Below, piece after piece: positions 11,440 through 22,535 of a stretch of DNA of 64,000 nt (the stretch's first letter is position 1; each line of letters opens with the position of its first letter). The notes beneath the pieces are model-generated. The model was not told the DNA's origin. It made no database searches and saw nothing but the letters and a program-made list of their open reading frames with translations. The position numbers and the translations under genes were made by a program. The DNA comes from Plantago major (taxonomy: Eukaryota; Streptophyta; Magnoliopsida; Lamiales; Plantaginaceae), in contig CM048840.1 in NCBI GenBank assembly GCA_026545765.1, forward strand, positions 1,943,265-2,007,264, written 5' to 3'.

Positions 11440-12761
11440 ATGGACATCGAAAGGAGAATAAAGAAAAGGCGTAAATTGTTTTGGATTATGGCGACATGTA
11501 CCACAAGTGCTATTGCGACATATTTTTATAAGTATATTTACAAAGAACCATGCATGACTTCACTTCAAAGGGGAGAAGATTGGATGCGAGAGGTCTTGAA
11601 TGGACATCCCATTCGATCAGTTAATGCTTTTAGGATGGAGTCGAGTGTGTTTGGGAAATTGTGTGAAGAACTCCAAAATAAATACGGTCTAAAAGCAAGT
11701 TATAACATGTCTGTTGTTGAGAAAGTTGGTACATTTGTTTATACCCTTGCCATAGGAATTTCTAATCGAGATGTTGCTGAGCGCTTTCAACGTTCCGATG
11801 CGACTATTAGTCGAGCATTTCATGATGTTCTTGAAGCAATTAGTGGTAGAAGTCAAGGTTATATGGGTCTGGCACGTGACATCATAAAACCGTCAGATCC
11901 AACTTTTCAACTTATACCCCCACAAATTTCGAATGACGACAGATACATGCCCTACTTTAAGGTACTGATTTTATCATTATCATATATTATTGTTATAACA
12001 TTAATATACACTATTTGTATATACTTTTACAAGTTTCATATAATATCTTTAAATAAATCGTGTAGGATTGCATTGGATGTATTGATGGTACACACATACA
12101 TGCATGTATTCCTGAGACAGGCCAGCTGCCCTATAGAGGACGAAAGGGGATACCTACCTTTAATGTCATGGCATGTTGTGACTTTAATATGTGTTTCACA
12201 TTCATTTCAGTAGGTTGGCCTGGATCAGCTCATGATACTCGTGTTTTTCTTCATGCGATCAATACGCCGGCAATGAACTTTCCAAACCCAGCACATGGAA
12301 GGTATTATTTGGTTGACAAAGGATATCCAGAAAGAGACGGTTACTTGGTCCCTTACCCAAATACAAGGTACCACAAATCTCAATTTGAGCATGAACAACC
12401 TTCTAATGGGCAAGAAGCATTTAACAAGTTACATTCATCACTTAGAAGCTGCATCGAAAGATCATTTGGCGTGTTGAAGAAAAGATGGAAGATATTGGCT
12501 GAAATGCCACAATATAGCATGGAGACTCAGATTGATGTTATTATGGCTGCGGTTGCGTTACATAATTACATTAGGATACACTCAGAAGATGATCTAATAT
12601 TTAATGTACTTGAGAGTCATCCAGATTATATACCCTTTGAAGAACTCTCTGGCACTGCTAGTGCTACCAACCATGAAAATTCAAGAGAAACATCTATTGA
12701 GATGAATATAATCCGTGACAGGATTGCAGCTTTGATATGGGGAAGTGATGATCTAGCTTAG
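11440..12761 (+). CDS. HARBI1-like Harbinger transposase (DDE_Tnp_4), apparently intact
   Basis: Two exons, 11440-11961 and 12066-12761, joined by a 104-bp phase-0 intron with GT/AG ends, give about 405 residues, the usual size. ATG 11440 is the first methionine; the frame extends upstream only through non-ATG codons. Residues about 100-145 form a helix-turn-helix-like region (VGTFVYTLAIGISNRDVAER). The nuclease triad is visible: Asp181 in CIDGTHIHA, Asp231 in GWPGSAHDTRVF and Glu305 in RSCIERSFGVLKKRW. The protein would cut and join the element's ends in the nucleus. In known systems it needs a Myb-like partner, which is truncated here. No stop or frameshift is seen, so expression could still mobilise short derivatives. 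Confidence 0.85.
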
Positions 12762-13277
12762 TTACGTTTTCTTTTTGTAAACCGGAAGGTCATTAGAATT
12801 CTCAACTTATATTTTATATTGTTGGATCCTTTGTTATACATTTTGTGTACTTTTTTGCAACTAGCATTAGGATTAATGTATCCGCACCTCTTTAAAATGC
12901 ATACATGTAGTACACATCAAATACTGATTTTTTTCATTACTAAGTTAAAATGCTCAACGATTATTTCTTTCAACTTCTAATAATTTTGATGATGTTATTA
13001 AAGTGACGATGTAAAGTACATTAAATATATATTATAATTATTGGACAAAATATGATATATTATTATTTAAAAAACTATAGACTAATAATATGATAAGAAA
13101 GGTTAAAGACAAGAAAAATAAGAGTAATGCCCTTTTATGTCATTTTACAAAATACCAGCTAGCTTTTCAGCTCATTTGCTAAACATCTATATTTAAAACC
13201 ATCTAGCTTTTCAGCTAGCTTTCCAGCTATCTAACCAGCTACTAGCTAGCTTCCAGCTAGTTTTGCTAAACAGAGCC

Positions 13278-15663
13278 ATAATATATATGTAGACTTAAGA
13301 GATTAATTCACCAAAGAGAAATTCTCTTTAATTAATTAGTACATGTTGTCACTCAAGATTTCGAACAAATTTAGTTGCTAATTTGTCAGTTAAACTTTTT
13401 GCACCTTATAGATAAAAAACATAAGACACAAATTTTGACGCCAAGCAATAACACTGGCCCCCTTGATCCCTAAAAACAACACAAATACCACCACCATGTA
13501 GACTCTACGTACTCAACTGTAGCATCAAAATTAACTAATTTGATACCAAGATCAGGCGGCAACCAAGCTGCTGCCAGTTGATTATGCAACACCTAAAGAT
13601 CTTTTACTGATTCTACTTATTTTATCCTTAATGTAATGCATTAATAATCTAATAAAGTTAATTTTCAATCATAACAAACTCAATATATAAAAATTGAAAT
13701 TTATATTCAAAATGTTCCATATAGTGAGTATATAACATAGAAGGTAAAATTTGAATAAATAATGAGTACAAAGTAGAAAACGTGTGAGAATTCACATAAA
13801 TGTTGATAAGATGATTATTTTTATTTAATCCAATAAGTTAATTTATTGCTAATTTTTAAAGTGTCCATTTGTAATCAGACACCTAAATAAATATTAATTT
13901 CTTTGATAAATTGAGGGAGTATTAAGTATTTAGTAAATGCTCTATTTTTAAAATTTTATTATTTCAATTTTTATCATTTAATAAACCTACATAATGTTTA
14001 ATTTAATATATGAATAATTTAATTAATTAATAAAATATTCAAGTTTGATGTCTATGGATTCGTCTTGTCGCGGTGAATCTATATATACGTTCAAAATATT
14101 TTTCGGAGTTTTGTAGATAAATATATATGAGATTAAATAAAAATTATATATGAATTCAACGTACTAAAAATAAATTATGGGAGTTATATGGTGCACTACA
14201 TTTTAACTACTTAAAATGTTCCACAACCAACATACCAAATTTTAAATTCTAACAACCAATCATAATACATTTGGAAAAAAATATGACCAATAGAAATGCT
14301 CGATAGTGCCACGTCAGCATGACACGTGGCTATGCTCACAAGGCTTGAAAATGTCTTCTTTTATATAGATATAGATTTGTTTGTGATATTACTGTTAATA
14401 GTAGTAGTATTTGTGTACATATTGTAGTCTTAAAATGGTAGCATTATTGATATCACATTTATTGAGTAATTTTAATTTCAATAATTTTTCAGTAAAGTGT
14501 TATGTAGAAGTGTATTAAAAAAAATTTGGTTCTGAGTGTGTCAAATTATATAGTATATGTAATTATCTTAAAAGTCTGGAGGCACACTCTAAATTGTTGA
14601 AAAAATTGGTGCATAAACTTTTTTCTTCAAATTTTAGAAGAACGAACGTCGCACTATGCTCCGCCTTAAAAATATCTTGAGATAATTAAAACTCATAAAT
14701 TTATTGTGGACTGGTCTCAAATCTTGCTACCCCTGAGTTTATTTCATGCGTTCGCCACTAATCATTGTATATTTTTAATTCTTTACTTAATTACAATTCT
14801 AACAATATTAATTCGTATAGAATTACTCTCGAAGTTGTTCTCCATTTAACCTACTCCGAGCTTTGCTAAGTTATTAATCTCTCAGTTCCTAGTTATCGGT
14901 CTGGAGAATTAAAAGAAAAATGTGACAAAGATGTACTTTTGGTGGTAATTTGTGTGAAAGTAAATTCGTAAGTTTTCTTTTTGATAATGTTTCAAGTTGA
15001 ACATTACACCTAATAAAATAAAATAAATGTATGCAGTTGTGGAGCGGATAGAGTATATGAATGATTTTTTTTCCTTTGTTCACTACTTCAAGCTATTGAC
15101 ATTATTGTAGATTTAGTATGTAGGAGAGAAAAAAAGTAAATTAAGAGTCAAATTGCAACAACGTGGAAACGGAGCAAAGTACCTGCATGGATCTCCAAGC
15201 CAAGCTAATCACACACGGTGGCGGTGGATGGTCAACTTCATCGTGGATTTGACACATTAAATTTCAATAATTCTCATCTTACATATGATTATCGAACATA
15301 ATTAGACAATTAGTACTAATATAATGCTAAACGTCGTTTTGAGCGTTCCAAATATCGACATACGCTGTCATTCATTTTGAATAAATCCACATGCTATACA
15401 TACTTAAGAAAATTAATTTCTTGTACTTGAAAAGGACATGGGCAATAGGCTTTCACATTTTATGGAAGGGACATTTTAATTTTTTATATTATAATTTAAG
15501 TAGTTGGTAACTAAGCAAAACAAGACTGCAAGAGTAGTCAAGTGTTGTCTAATTGTTGTTATTGACATTAGTTTATATTCAAATTGAGTACTTAATACAA
15601 ATATTTTATTGCAAACCAATTTGCATGGTGACTAAATGAACCCTTAGCTAGCTAGCACACCAT
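13278..15663. other. Intergenic region upstream of the LOB-domain gene
   Basis: AT-rich and without coding sequence I can support. It contains a small inverted repeat GCCACGT...ACGTGGC at 14308-14330 holding a G-box (CACGTG). The part nearest the gene is its likely promoter. Confidence 0.6.
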
Positions 15664-15671
15664 TATAAATA
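15664..15671 (+). promoter_or_regulatory. TATA box of the LBD gene
   Basis: TATAAATA lies 119 bp upstream of the ATG at 15783. A pyrimidine-rich leader (TCTATTCTATTCTATTC) follows about 25-30 bp downstream, a typical plant transcription start context. Confidence 0.65.
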
Positions 15672-15782
15672 GGTTATCTCCCAGCTCATTTCTATTCTAT
15701 TCTATTCTACTCCTTTTCTCCCTGCACACTGCATTGACATTCACTACAAAGCCACAAGTTTTCTTTTCCAAAGAGAAACAAT

Positions 15783-16727
15783 ATGGCTGGAGGAGGAACC
15801 TCACCTTGTGCTTCCTGCAAATTGCTCAGGCGTCGTTGCGCCAAGGACTGTGTATTTGCCCCTTACTTTCCTCCAGATGACCCTCATAAGTTTGCCATGG
15901 TTCACAAAGTTTTCGGTGCTAGCAATGTCAGCAAGATGCTCCAGGTTTGTCTTTATACAGTCTTGTATCTTCTCTTGGTTATAATGTATGCTTTAGGAAT
16001 CACTAGAAGCTTCTAAAATATATTGCTTCAAGAATTACATCTGGATACTTTAGATAGTATATTGAAGAAAGGATTATATATTGATCATATTCTCTATTTG
16101 GATTACTTTTAATGATTAGTTGAGTAAAACTGGAAAGTTAGTAGTTAGTTGTATGTTCTTTTTGAAGAAAAGTGGAAATGGCATTGACATCAATGGTGCT
16201 TATATATTATAAAAGTTAAAAAAATCAATAAACACAATTGATCTCAATTTAACACCATCCATTATTAGTACATGTACAAAATACCACAAACCCTAAGCAA
16301 GATTTGTCCACACTTGTTTGGTTTCTCATACCAGCTTCTTAATCTGTCACAGGAGCTTCCTGTACATCAACGAGCAGATGCAGTGAGCAGTTTAGTCTAC
16401 GAGGCGAACGCAAGGATGAGAGACCCTGTGTACGGATGCGTAGGAGCGATATCTTACCTGCAGAATCAAGTCTCTCAGCTTCAGATGCAGCTAGCTGTGG
16501 CTCAAGCCGAGATACTGTGCATCCAGATGCAAGAAGAGCAGGCGGCGCTGCCTTTGCCTCTTCCGCCTTTGCAGCAGGCGGACGATGAGAAATCCCTTTT
16601 ACTAGCAGCAGCCTCGAATAACTTCAATAACAACCTTCAGCACTACTTTAACTTCGCTTCTACTAGTTCTAGCTCTCATGTAATGCAAGCTGATAATCCA
16701 CTCAAGAGGGAGTCCCTTTGGACTTGA
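15783..16727 (+). CDS. LBD12: LOB-domain transcription factor, LBD12-like
   Basis: Exons 15783-15944 and 16353-16727, phase-0 intron, 178 residues. The LOB domain is complete: the zinc-binding block C9-x2-C12-x6-C19-x3-C23, the GAS block (GASNVSKML, around residues 45-53) and a coiled-coil segment (about 83-108). The intron falls directly after KMLQ, the conserved position in class I LBD genes. The C-terminus ending DNPLKRESLWT, the start SPCASCKLLRRRCAKDC and the IQMQ segment agree with my recollection of Arabidopsis LBD12 (ASL5), which acts in the nucleus in organ-boundary and meristem-related development. LBD1 and LBD11 are close relatives, so the paralogue assignment is less sure than the family. 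Confidence 0.9.
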
Positions 16728-17269
16728 TCAGTTCAATGTTTAGGCTGTAGCTGAAGCTTGTTTTTTGTGTACTTCATCTAATAACTAGCTTATTGTCAAC
16801 TATTTTAGTTTCTCAACCACTTTCAGAGACTTTCTTTTTAATACTCAATCGAACTAAACACAGGTTGCATAGTAGTGACATGTAATGCTTTCTAAAAGTG
16901 ATGGAAACCAATAAAACCATATGGGACAAAATATTTAAATATGGCTTTGCAATTCAAGTATTTGTAATTTTAGTTGGAGGCATTACCTCGAGCCCTCAAA
17001 TTAATTGAATCCAAGACTTTGAAGATTCTTCATTCTTCACATGGCCACATAGGTGTCGTGGGCTAGGAGTTAAACCCTGGATTTAATATAATGGGCTTCT
17101 CTGACTTCATCTCCAACTGATTCAGATCTTTGGGCTTTGTCCAATTTGACTCTAGGCCAGCCCAACTCGTTCTTTTACTCGTGCAAAGTTCAATGTGATT
17201 TTAGTAAACGCCTTGGAACGCACCCTTCTTATATTATAGAGATAAACGCACTTTCACATCTTTTTAAGC
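16728..17269. other. 3' flank of LBD gene and spacer
   Basis: No coding sequence is seen. It runs up to the plastid-derived insertion. Confidence 0.6.
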
Positions 17270-17331
17270 CAAAAAGGCTGGGAGAGGAAAGGTTCTAGGG
17301 GTACTCCAGGGAACAGATCCGGTGGGGACGG

Positions 17332-17404
17332 GGGCCTGTAGCTCAGAGGATTAGAGCACGTGGCTACGAACCACGGTGTCGGGGTTCGAATCCCTCCTCG
17401 CCCA
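17332..17404 (+). tRNA. trnR-ACG: tRNA-Arg(ACG), plastid-derived copy
   Basis: The sequence has the D-arm TAGCTCAGAGG, anticodon ACG in GGCTACGAACC and T-arm GGTTCGAATCCC, as in plastid trnR-ACG. It is 73 nt, one G shorter than the form I remember, the loss lying in the run before TTCGAAT. It sits in a plastid insertion and is probably not functional in the nucleus, although polymerase III boxes A and B are formally present. Confidence 0.8.
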
Positions 17405-18201
17405 CAACCGGCCCAAAAGGGAATTTCCCCATAGGGGTAAAAATCATGATCGGGATAACAGACCAAAAGCTATGAAACTTGGGGGAGGGTCTTTGGAATG
17501 GATTTTTCTTTTTTATTTATGGAAAATGAGGGAACCATTCCAAATAGTATGCCCGAAGGCGATCCGCCTGTTTTTTTTTTTTTTTTGTTTTACACCCTGT
17601 AACTCTTCCCCAGCCAGGCTTAGGGCTTGGTCAGAATAGGCGAGCAAGTACAAGTATTAGTAGCATAACCAAAATTCCTTCCTCGTTATTATTACGTTTG
17701 CTCGCGAAAATTGTGAATTCTTGGGAGAATCGATGACTGCATCTTTGATGCAGTGCTAGTCCATCTGGGAATTCTGAATTGGCTAGTTGGAAATAGCCCC
17801 AGGGCTGTGGAGCAAAGGATTATCCCGGACCTGCACCGAGGTATTGACCTTTTAAAATATCTAAATAGATACTATGTTTACATATGGATCCCTACGTCGC
17901 CCCATTCCATTTAGGATTAGGAATAGGCGCAATCGGGCCTACTTTTTCCACATCTCTCGTGATTTTTGGGACCCTATTCATCTCTTTGAGCTTCTATGGA
18001 ATCAAGAAAGAAAATGAGTTTGATTGGCCATCTTTTTTATATATACATAAGGCATTCTCCAAATAATGCAAATCGAAGCAATTGGATGTCCAACTCGAGC
18101 TTGTATGACCAATCCATCAAAATATTCCACCTTTGTCATCTATGGAATAGATGACCACTAGATAGATATCCTATTCATGAAATAGGATGTACTTTCAAGA
18201 T

Positions 18202-18282
18202 GCCTTGGTGGTGAAATGGTAGACACGCGAGACTCAAAATCCCGTGCTAAAAAGCGTGGAGGTTCGAGTCCTCTTCAAGGCA
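18202..18282 (+). tRNA. trnL-CAA: tRNA-Leu(CAA), plastid-derived, degraded
   Basis: 81 nt, matching plastid trnL-CAA with its long variable arm, anticodon CAA in GACTCAAAATC and T-arm GGTTCGAGTCC. The 3' strand of the anticodon stem reads TCCCG where plastids have TCTCG, creating an A-C mismatch, and the variable arm also differs, so the copy is likely inactive. It lies upstream of the ycf2 fragment in opposite orientation, as in plastid genomes. Confidence 0.85.
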
Positions 18283-18505
18283 TAATAGAATATTGAGAAT
18301 GCTCATTGAATGAGCAATTCAATAAGAGAGCTCGGGTCGAGTCAGCATTGATATATCGATTTGATCCGAGCTCTTGGAATTGGAATAAGTTTGACAGCGG
18401 ATCACAAAACCTTGGTGAAATCGTCCGCGCTGCACCCACCCTCGAGTATATGCTTCAACAGGAATCACACAAGGGTAGATTCAAAACCTCTGAAAAAATG
18501 CCACA

Positions 18506-18519
18506 CCCCCCCCCCCCCC
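18506..18519. repeat. C14 homopolymer
   Basis: Fourteen consecutive C within the ycf2/trnL spacer of the plastid insertion, longer than I would expect there; either post-insertion slippage or a base-calling artefact. Confidence 0.8.
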
Positions 18520-18679
18520 GGTCACCCAGCGGATAAAGTACATTCCATAGTCCAGGGATTGGCGACTTATCCATTCAGTGACTTTGGCACTGGACGTTCC
18601 CAAAACGGGTACTGTCGGATCGGGTCAATTAGGGAATTGACGCTTGTTGGCATTCTACCCTCCCCTCTCCTTTCAGGGT

Positions 18680-21078
18680 CTATCCGAAAGAGAATCCAGT
18701 ACTTCTTTCATTTCATCCGGGAAAAGCCATCTTTTTCTTAACAATGTCTTCGTCATTTGATCCAATAGCGTTCCGTTAGATAGGAGCGAGTTGATAAATC
18801 CGATAACTCTCGGATAGAGTATTAGAACGGAAAGATCCATTAGATAATGAACTATTGGTTCTAAGCCATCTCGGACGATTAATCAACAATTCAAGTGCTT
18901 TTCTTGTTTATTCTTGATAAACCGGCGTTGATGGAGATATGTAGGAAGAGTTTGGGAAGTAAGAAGCCCTTTGACATCTCCTCATCTCGCAAATAATTCT
19001 CGATGTGAAAACACGAAAGTGATCTTTGAATAGGAAAAGAGCGGATCTGCATGGTCCCAAAGGAATTGGCTTATTCGGAAAAAAGGCCTTGTTCTTTGGA
19101 AGATCTATCTCGTGTCCGGGATGCATGGTTCCACTCTACAAGAACTCCGAATCATTCTCTTGAAGCTCATCCTCTTCATCGAAAGGATCCGCTTGCGAAA
19201 TGCCCTAGATCAATAGGAAAATCCCAATGCACCGGCCTTTCTGCAATCAAATAGAAAGCCCCAAGGGCTCCATATTCTAGGAGCCCAGACTATGTGGTGA
19301 ATAAATTCTCCTCTATCCGTGCGGGTCAAGGGCTCATTCTCCCTCCCCTTCTTCAAACTCCGATTCGTATTTTTCATAGATAAATCTCTTTTGCATCATA
19401 TCTAAGGGATTCCTCGGTTCGGGCCGAAGAAGCAATGGAACTCGATCATTCTCAAACGGACTGCAATCTTTTTCTGTCCGTGAAAGAGAGCCTTCTATTT
19501 CTAATAGGCCATGAACTAGATCCGACTCATTCTCAATGAGTCCATAAGAAGTGATGCCATTTTTTTCATCAGGTCCGGGTAGAGACCAAAGATCTTGAGC
19601 GACTTATCCGGCAGAACAAGTCAAAAGATAAAGAAGTACTGTTAATTTCTTCATGCTCGTTCCAAGTTCCGAGTACCATTTGTACAAATAAGAATCTCCT
19701 TCCTTACATAAGTTCTTCTTCAGATAGATAGATATAGGATCTATTAGGCAATTACTTAGAAGTACATTCTGTGCTACAACCCTTCATATATGATAGAAAA
19801 GGATCCCATGATCCTGAACCGATCTTACCTGGGATCGCAAATCCCAAGTTTGTCTATGAAGAGCGGATCTAAATGTATTAGTGTCTATAATGGATTTCTT
19901 CTGTGTAATACTAATCGATAGGACCTCATTACTAAGTGCTACAAGATCTCGTGGATTGTAACCCATGGTTATGGACCCGAATCCGTTAGTATGGAACATT
20001 TTCTTTTCCAAGTGAAATCCCCTCGTATAGGAAAGCATGAAAAAGTGCTTTTGTTGATGTGGAATAAGAAGCCTTCGTATCTTAATGCACGTATTTAATT
20101 TATTCGGGGCTATTAGAGGGGGATCCACTTTTTGGGGAATATGAGTCGAAGCAATAACAAGAATATTTCTATTGGAGCATCCTTCAGATAGATGGTTCAC
20201 TAATAGACCTAGGGATAAGTAATTCAACTCATTCACATCCAGGTCATGAATGTTTGGAATTTATATTATGCAAGGAGACATCGCTTTTGCTAATTCGAAT
20301 TGAAGGGTGGGGCCTAGTTCCGACATCCTATCTATAGTTGGCGCATTCATCATAGTTAGCTCTTCCAGCTCCGTATCAAGGTCAGGATCCATCTCGTCAC
20401 TAGCATCAATTGCGTCACTAGCAGCGTCACTAGCATCAATCTCGTCACTACCACCAACCTTTATCTCGTAATAATCCTTATCTTCATCCCCATCCATAAC
20501 TTTTGGCTTGTTATCGTTCAGAAATACCGTAATGGAAGGAACATAGGAATTTGTAGCTATGTATTTGACCAAATAGGAGCGTCAAGTTCCTATAGAACCT
20601 ATCACTAAAATTCCCCTAGAGGGGGATAAGGCTAAGCGGAGCGAAAAGGGTTTTCGATGAGATGGGCAATGCAAAGTAGTAGTCCCACACGAAGTTTGGG
20701 AATAAGTGATTGTCTTATAATGAGCAAGGAATACCCGTCTTTCTGCTAAACAGGATGGATTGAACTCATAATTCCATAGATCCTTTTTATGAATATCAAC
20801 CAAGTATCATAAGTAAATTGCTCCCGATTCTTCAATCATTTGATAACCAGAGTCATTCTTTCATAAACGATCACTATGAGTCAGTCTCAATAGAATTTGA
20901 TCAATCCTTTGTTCTGTCGTTAAGGCGGAGAAATGAACCAAGAATTCTCTTTCTTCATCATCAATCAAATCACTGTTCGCGACCCAGGATTCTATTTTAT
21001 CATCAACCCAATATCCCCGTTCCAGTTTTTTCTTTTTCTTATCAATGAATAGATCTCTTTACTTGTATGACTTAGACC
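18680..21078 (-). pseudogene. ycf2: ycf2 fragment (plastid origin), disrupted
   Basis: Minus-strand frames match the C-terminal part of plastid Ycf2, an FtsH-like AAA-family protein of the 2-MDa protein import motor. Seen from N to C are [39 protein letters not shown] (Walker A region), a D/A/S-rich acidic repeat (about 20390-20470), [47 protein letters not shown] and [18 protein letters not shown]. An in-frame TAA at 19604-19606 (normally a serine codon after CSAG) and several frameshifts break it. Ycf2 is about 2280 residues, so only roughly the last third is present. Non-functional. Confidence 0.9.
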
Positions 21079-22535
21079 ACTCCCAATGGGTCATCGCTTA
21101 AGGCCGTGAATAGTGGCGGTCGTGAGCTAAGGCTGATTTAACGACCACTGCAAAAAAAAAAAAAAAAAACTGTCCGATAGGTCGTGCGACGACCGTGAAT
21201 AGTGGTTTTTAATATTTTTTCGTTTTTTTTTTTAAAATTTAAACTTGCTTAACATATTATAAGAGTGTTTAGAAGTTGAAATTACTCAAATTGGATTCTT
21301 AAAACTCGTTTTATAATTTATTGAGATTGAAAAATATAGTCGTTCACTACAAGAAATCCGGCATTTAGCGGCGGAAGATAGCGACGGATATATTCCATCG
21401 CTATTTAGCGACGAATCGCTAATTTTAGCGACGGAATGGAGACGGATTGAGCGAATTCGCTCAATCCGTCTCTAATCCGTCGCTAATCCGTCGCTATATT
21501 AGCGACGGATGTTTTTCCGTCGCCAAATAGCGACGGATAAAAAAATCCGTCCCTAAATAAGTTGACCGGATTAAAAAAAAACAAAAAAAAAATTAAAATT
21601 GTAAATAGCGACGGATAGCGATCCGTCGCTAAAATCAATATTACTATTGGCCTTCGTCTCCAGCAGAACCATTTCTGTGCGTTTCTTCTCTTCATTTCTT
21701 CATTCGCCAAATCTCTCTTTCTGGCCAAATCTCGAATTCGGCCCAATTTGAGTCTTCTCGAAGCCTGTGGGACAAGGAGCTCGTGTGGTCAACAAATTTC
21801 ATCTTTTTTCAGCTAAATCGAAGGTATTTTGGCTAAAACCCTAACTTTACCAAATTTGGGGATTTTGTTAATTTCGACTAATTTGAGCAATTGCATGTTT
21901 ATTGTAAGTATGTAGTAGTTAGTTAAGCTTATATTACGTAGTGTGTTAACTTTGAGATGTTCAATTGATATATTGATTGTGAATTTGGATTTTTAGTATA
22001 ATGTTAAGATGTTTGGAAGTATGTAGGGTTGTTAATTTGATATTTTCGTATATGTAGTAGGATTAGAATGATTTAGTTGAGTGTTTTGGAACCCTTACTT
22101 GTTGTCAAAATTGGAAATTTTGTTAATTTCGACTAATTAGATCAATTGTATGTTTATGGGAGCTATAGTATACTAGCTAGTTAACTTTGTGCAATTGATA
22201 TATTGATTGTGAATTTGTATTGTTAATTAGTATAATGTTAGGATGTTTGTAAGTACGTAGTAATTTTGATTCGATAAATTCGTATTTCGATAAATTCGTA
22301 TATATACACTAGATTATCAAGATTTAATTAAGTGTTTTGAGACTAGTTGGTGATTATGTTAACGTAAAATGCATGTTATAAATCTAATAATTGTAGACGT
22401 GTCAGGCTAATCATATAATTATGAATCCCGATCGTTCATGGATGTACCGTCGCATATTTGTGCGTTAATATCTGTCAAATGTATATTCATGTATTCTTTA
22501 CTAACTCATTTTTTCTTGCAATTTCTTATTTGCAG

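Larger units (their letters stand above)
10354..13277 (+). mobile_element. PIF/Harbinger DNA transposon, nearly full length (2.9 kb)
   Basis: The termini are GGCTTTGTTTA at the left and the inverted TAAACAGAGCC at the right. Both are followed inward by AGCTAGCTGG-rich subterminal repeats, and a 3-bp ATA flanks each side (10351-10353 and 13278-13280). The element holds an apparently intact two-exon HARBI1-like transposase (11440-12761) and a short relic of the second Harbinger protein (11075-11248). Known Harbinger elements duplicate TWA trinucleotides, so ATA is slightly unusual. It is the likely relative from which the 3366-4390 copy derives. Confidence 0.85.
17270..21078. mobile_element. 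Nuclear insertion of plastid DNA (NUPT), composite
   Basis: Plastid tRNA genes trnR-ACG (17332-17404) and trnL-CAA (18202-18282) and about 2.4 kb of ycf2 (minus strand) lie in otherwise nuclear DNA. In standard plastomes trnR-ACG is next to the 5S rRNA gene and trnN, whereas trnL-CAA lies between ndhB and ycf2, many kilobases away. The insertion is therefore a joined or rearranged copy, with the junction probably near 17860-17890. Diverged ycf2 codons show it is not recent contamination. Edges are estimated from where plastid similarity fades. Confidence 0.85.

Noticed and set aside
14308..14330. Inverted repeat with G-box, possibly a Helitron 3' hairpin
   Set aside because: No CTRR end follows within the usual 10-15 bp and no matching 5' TC start was found.
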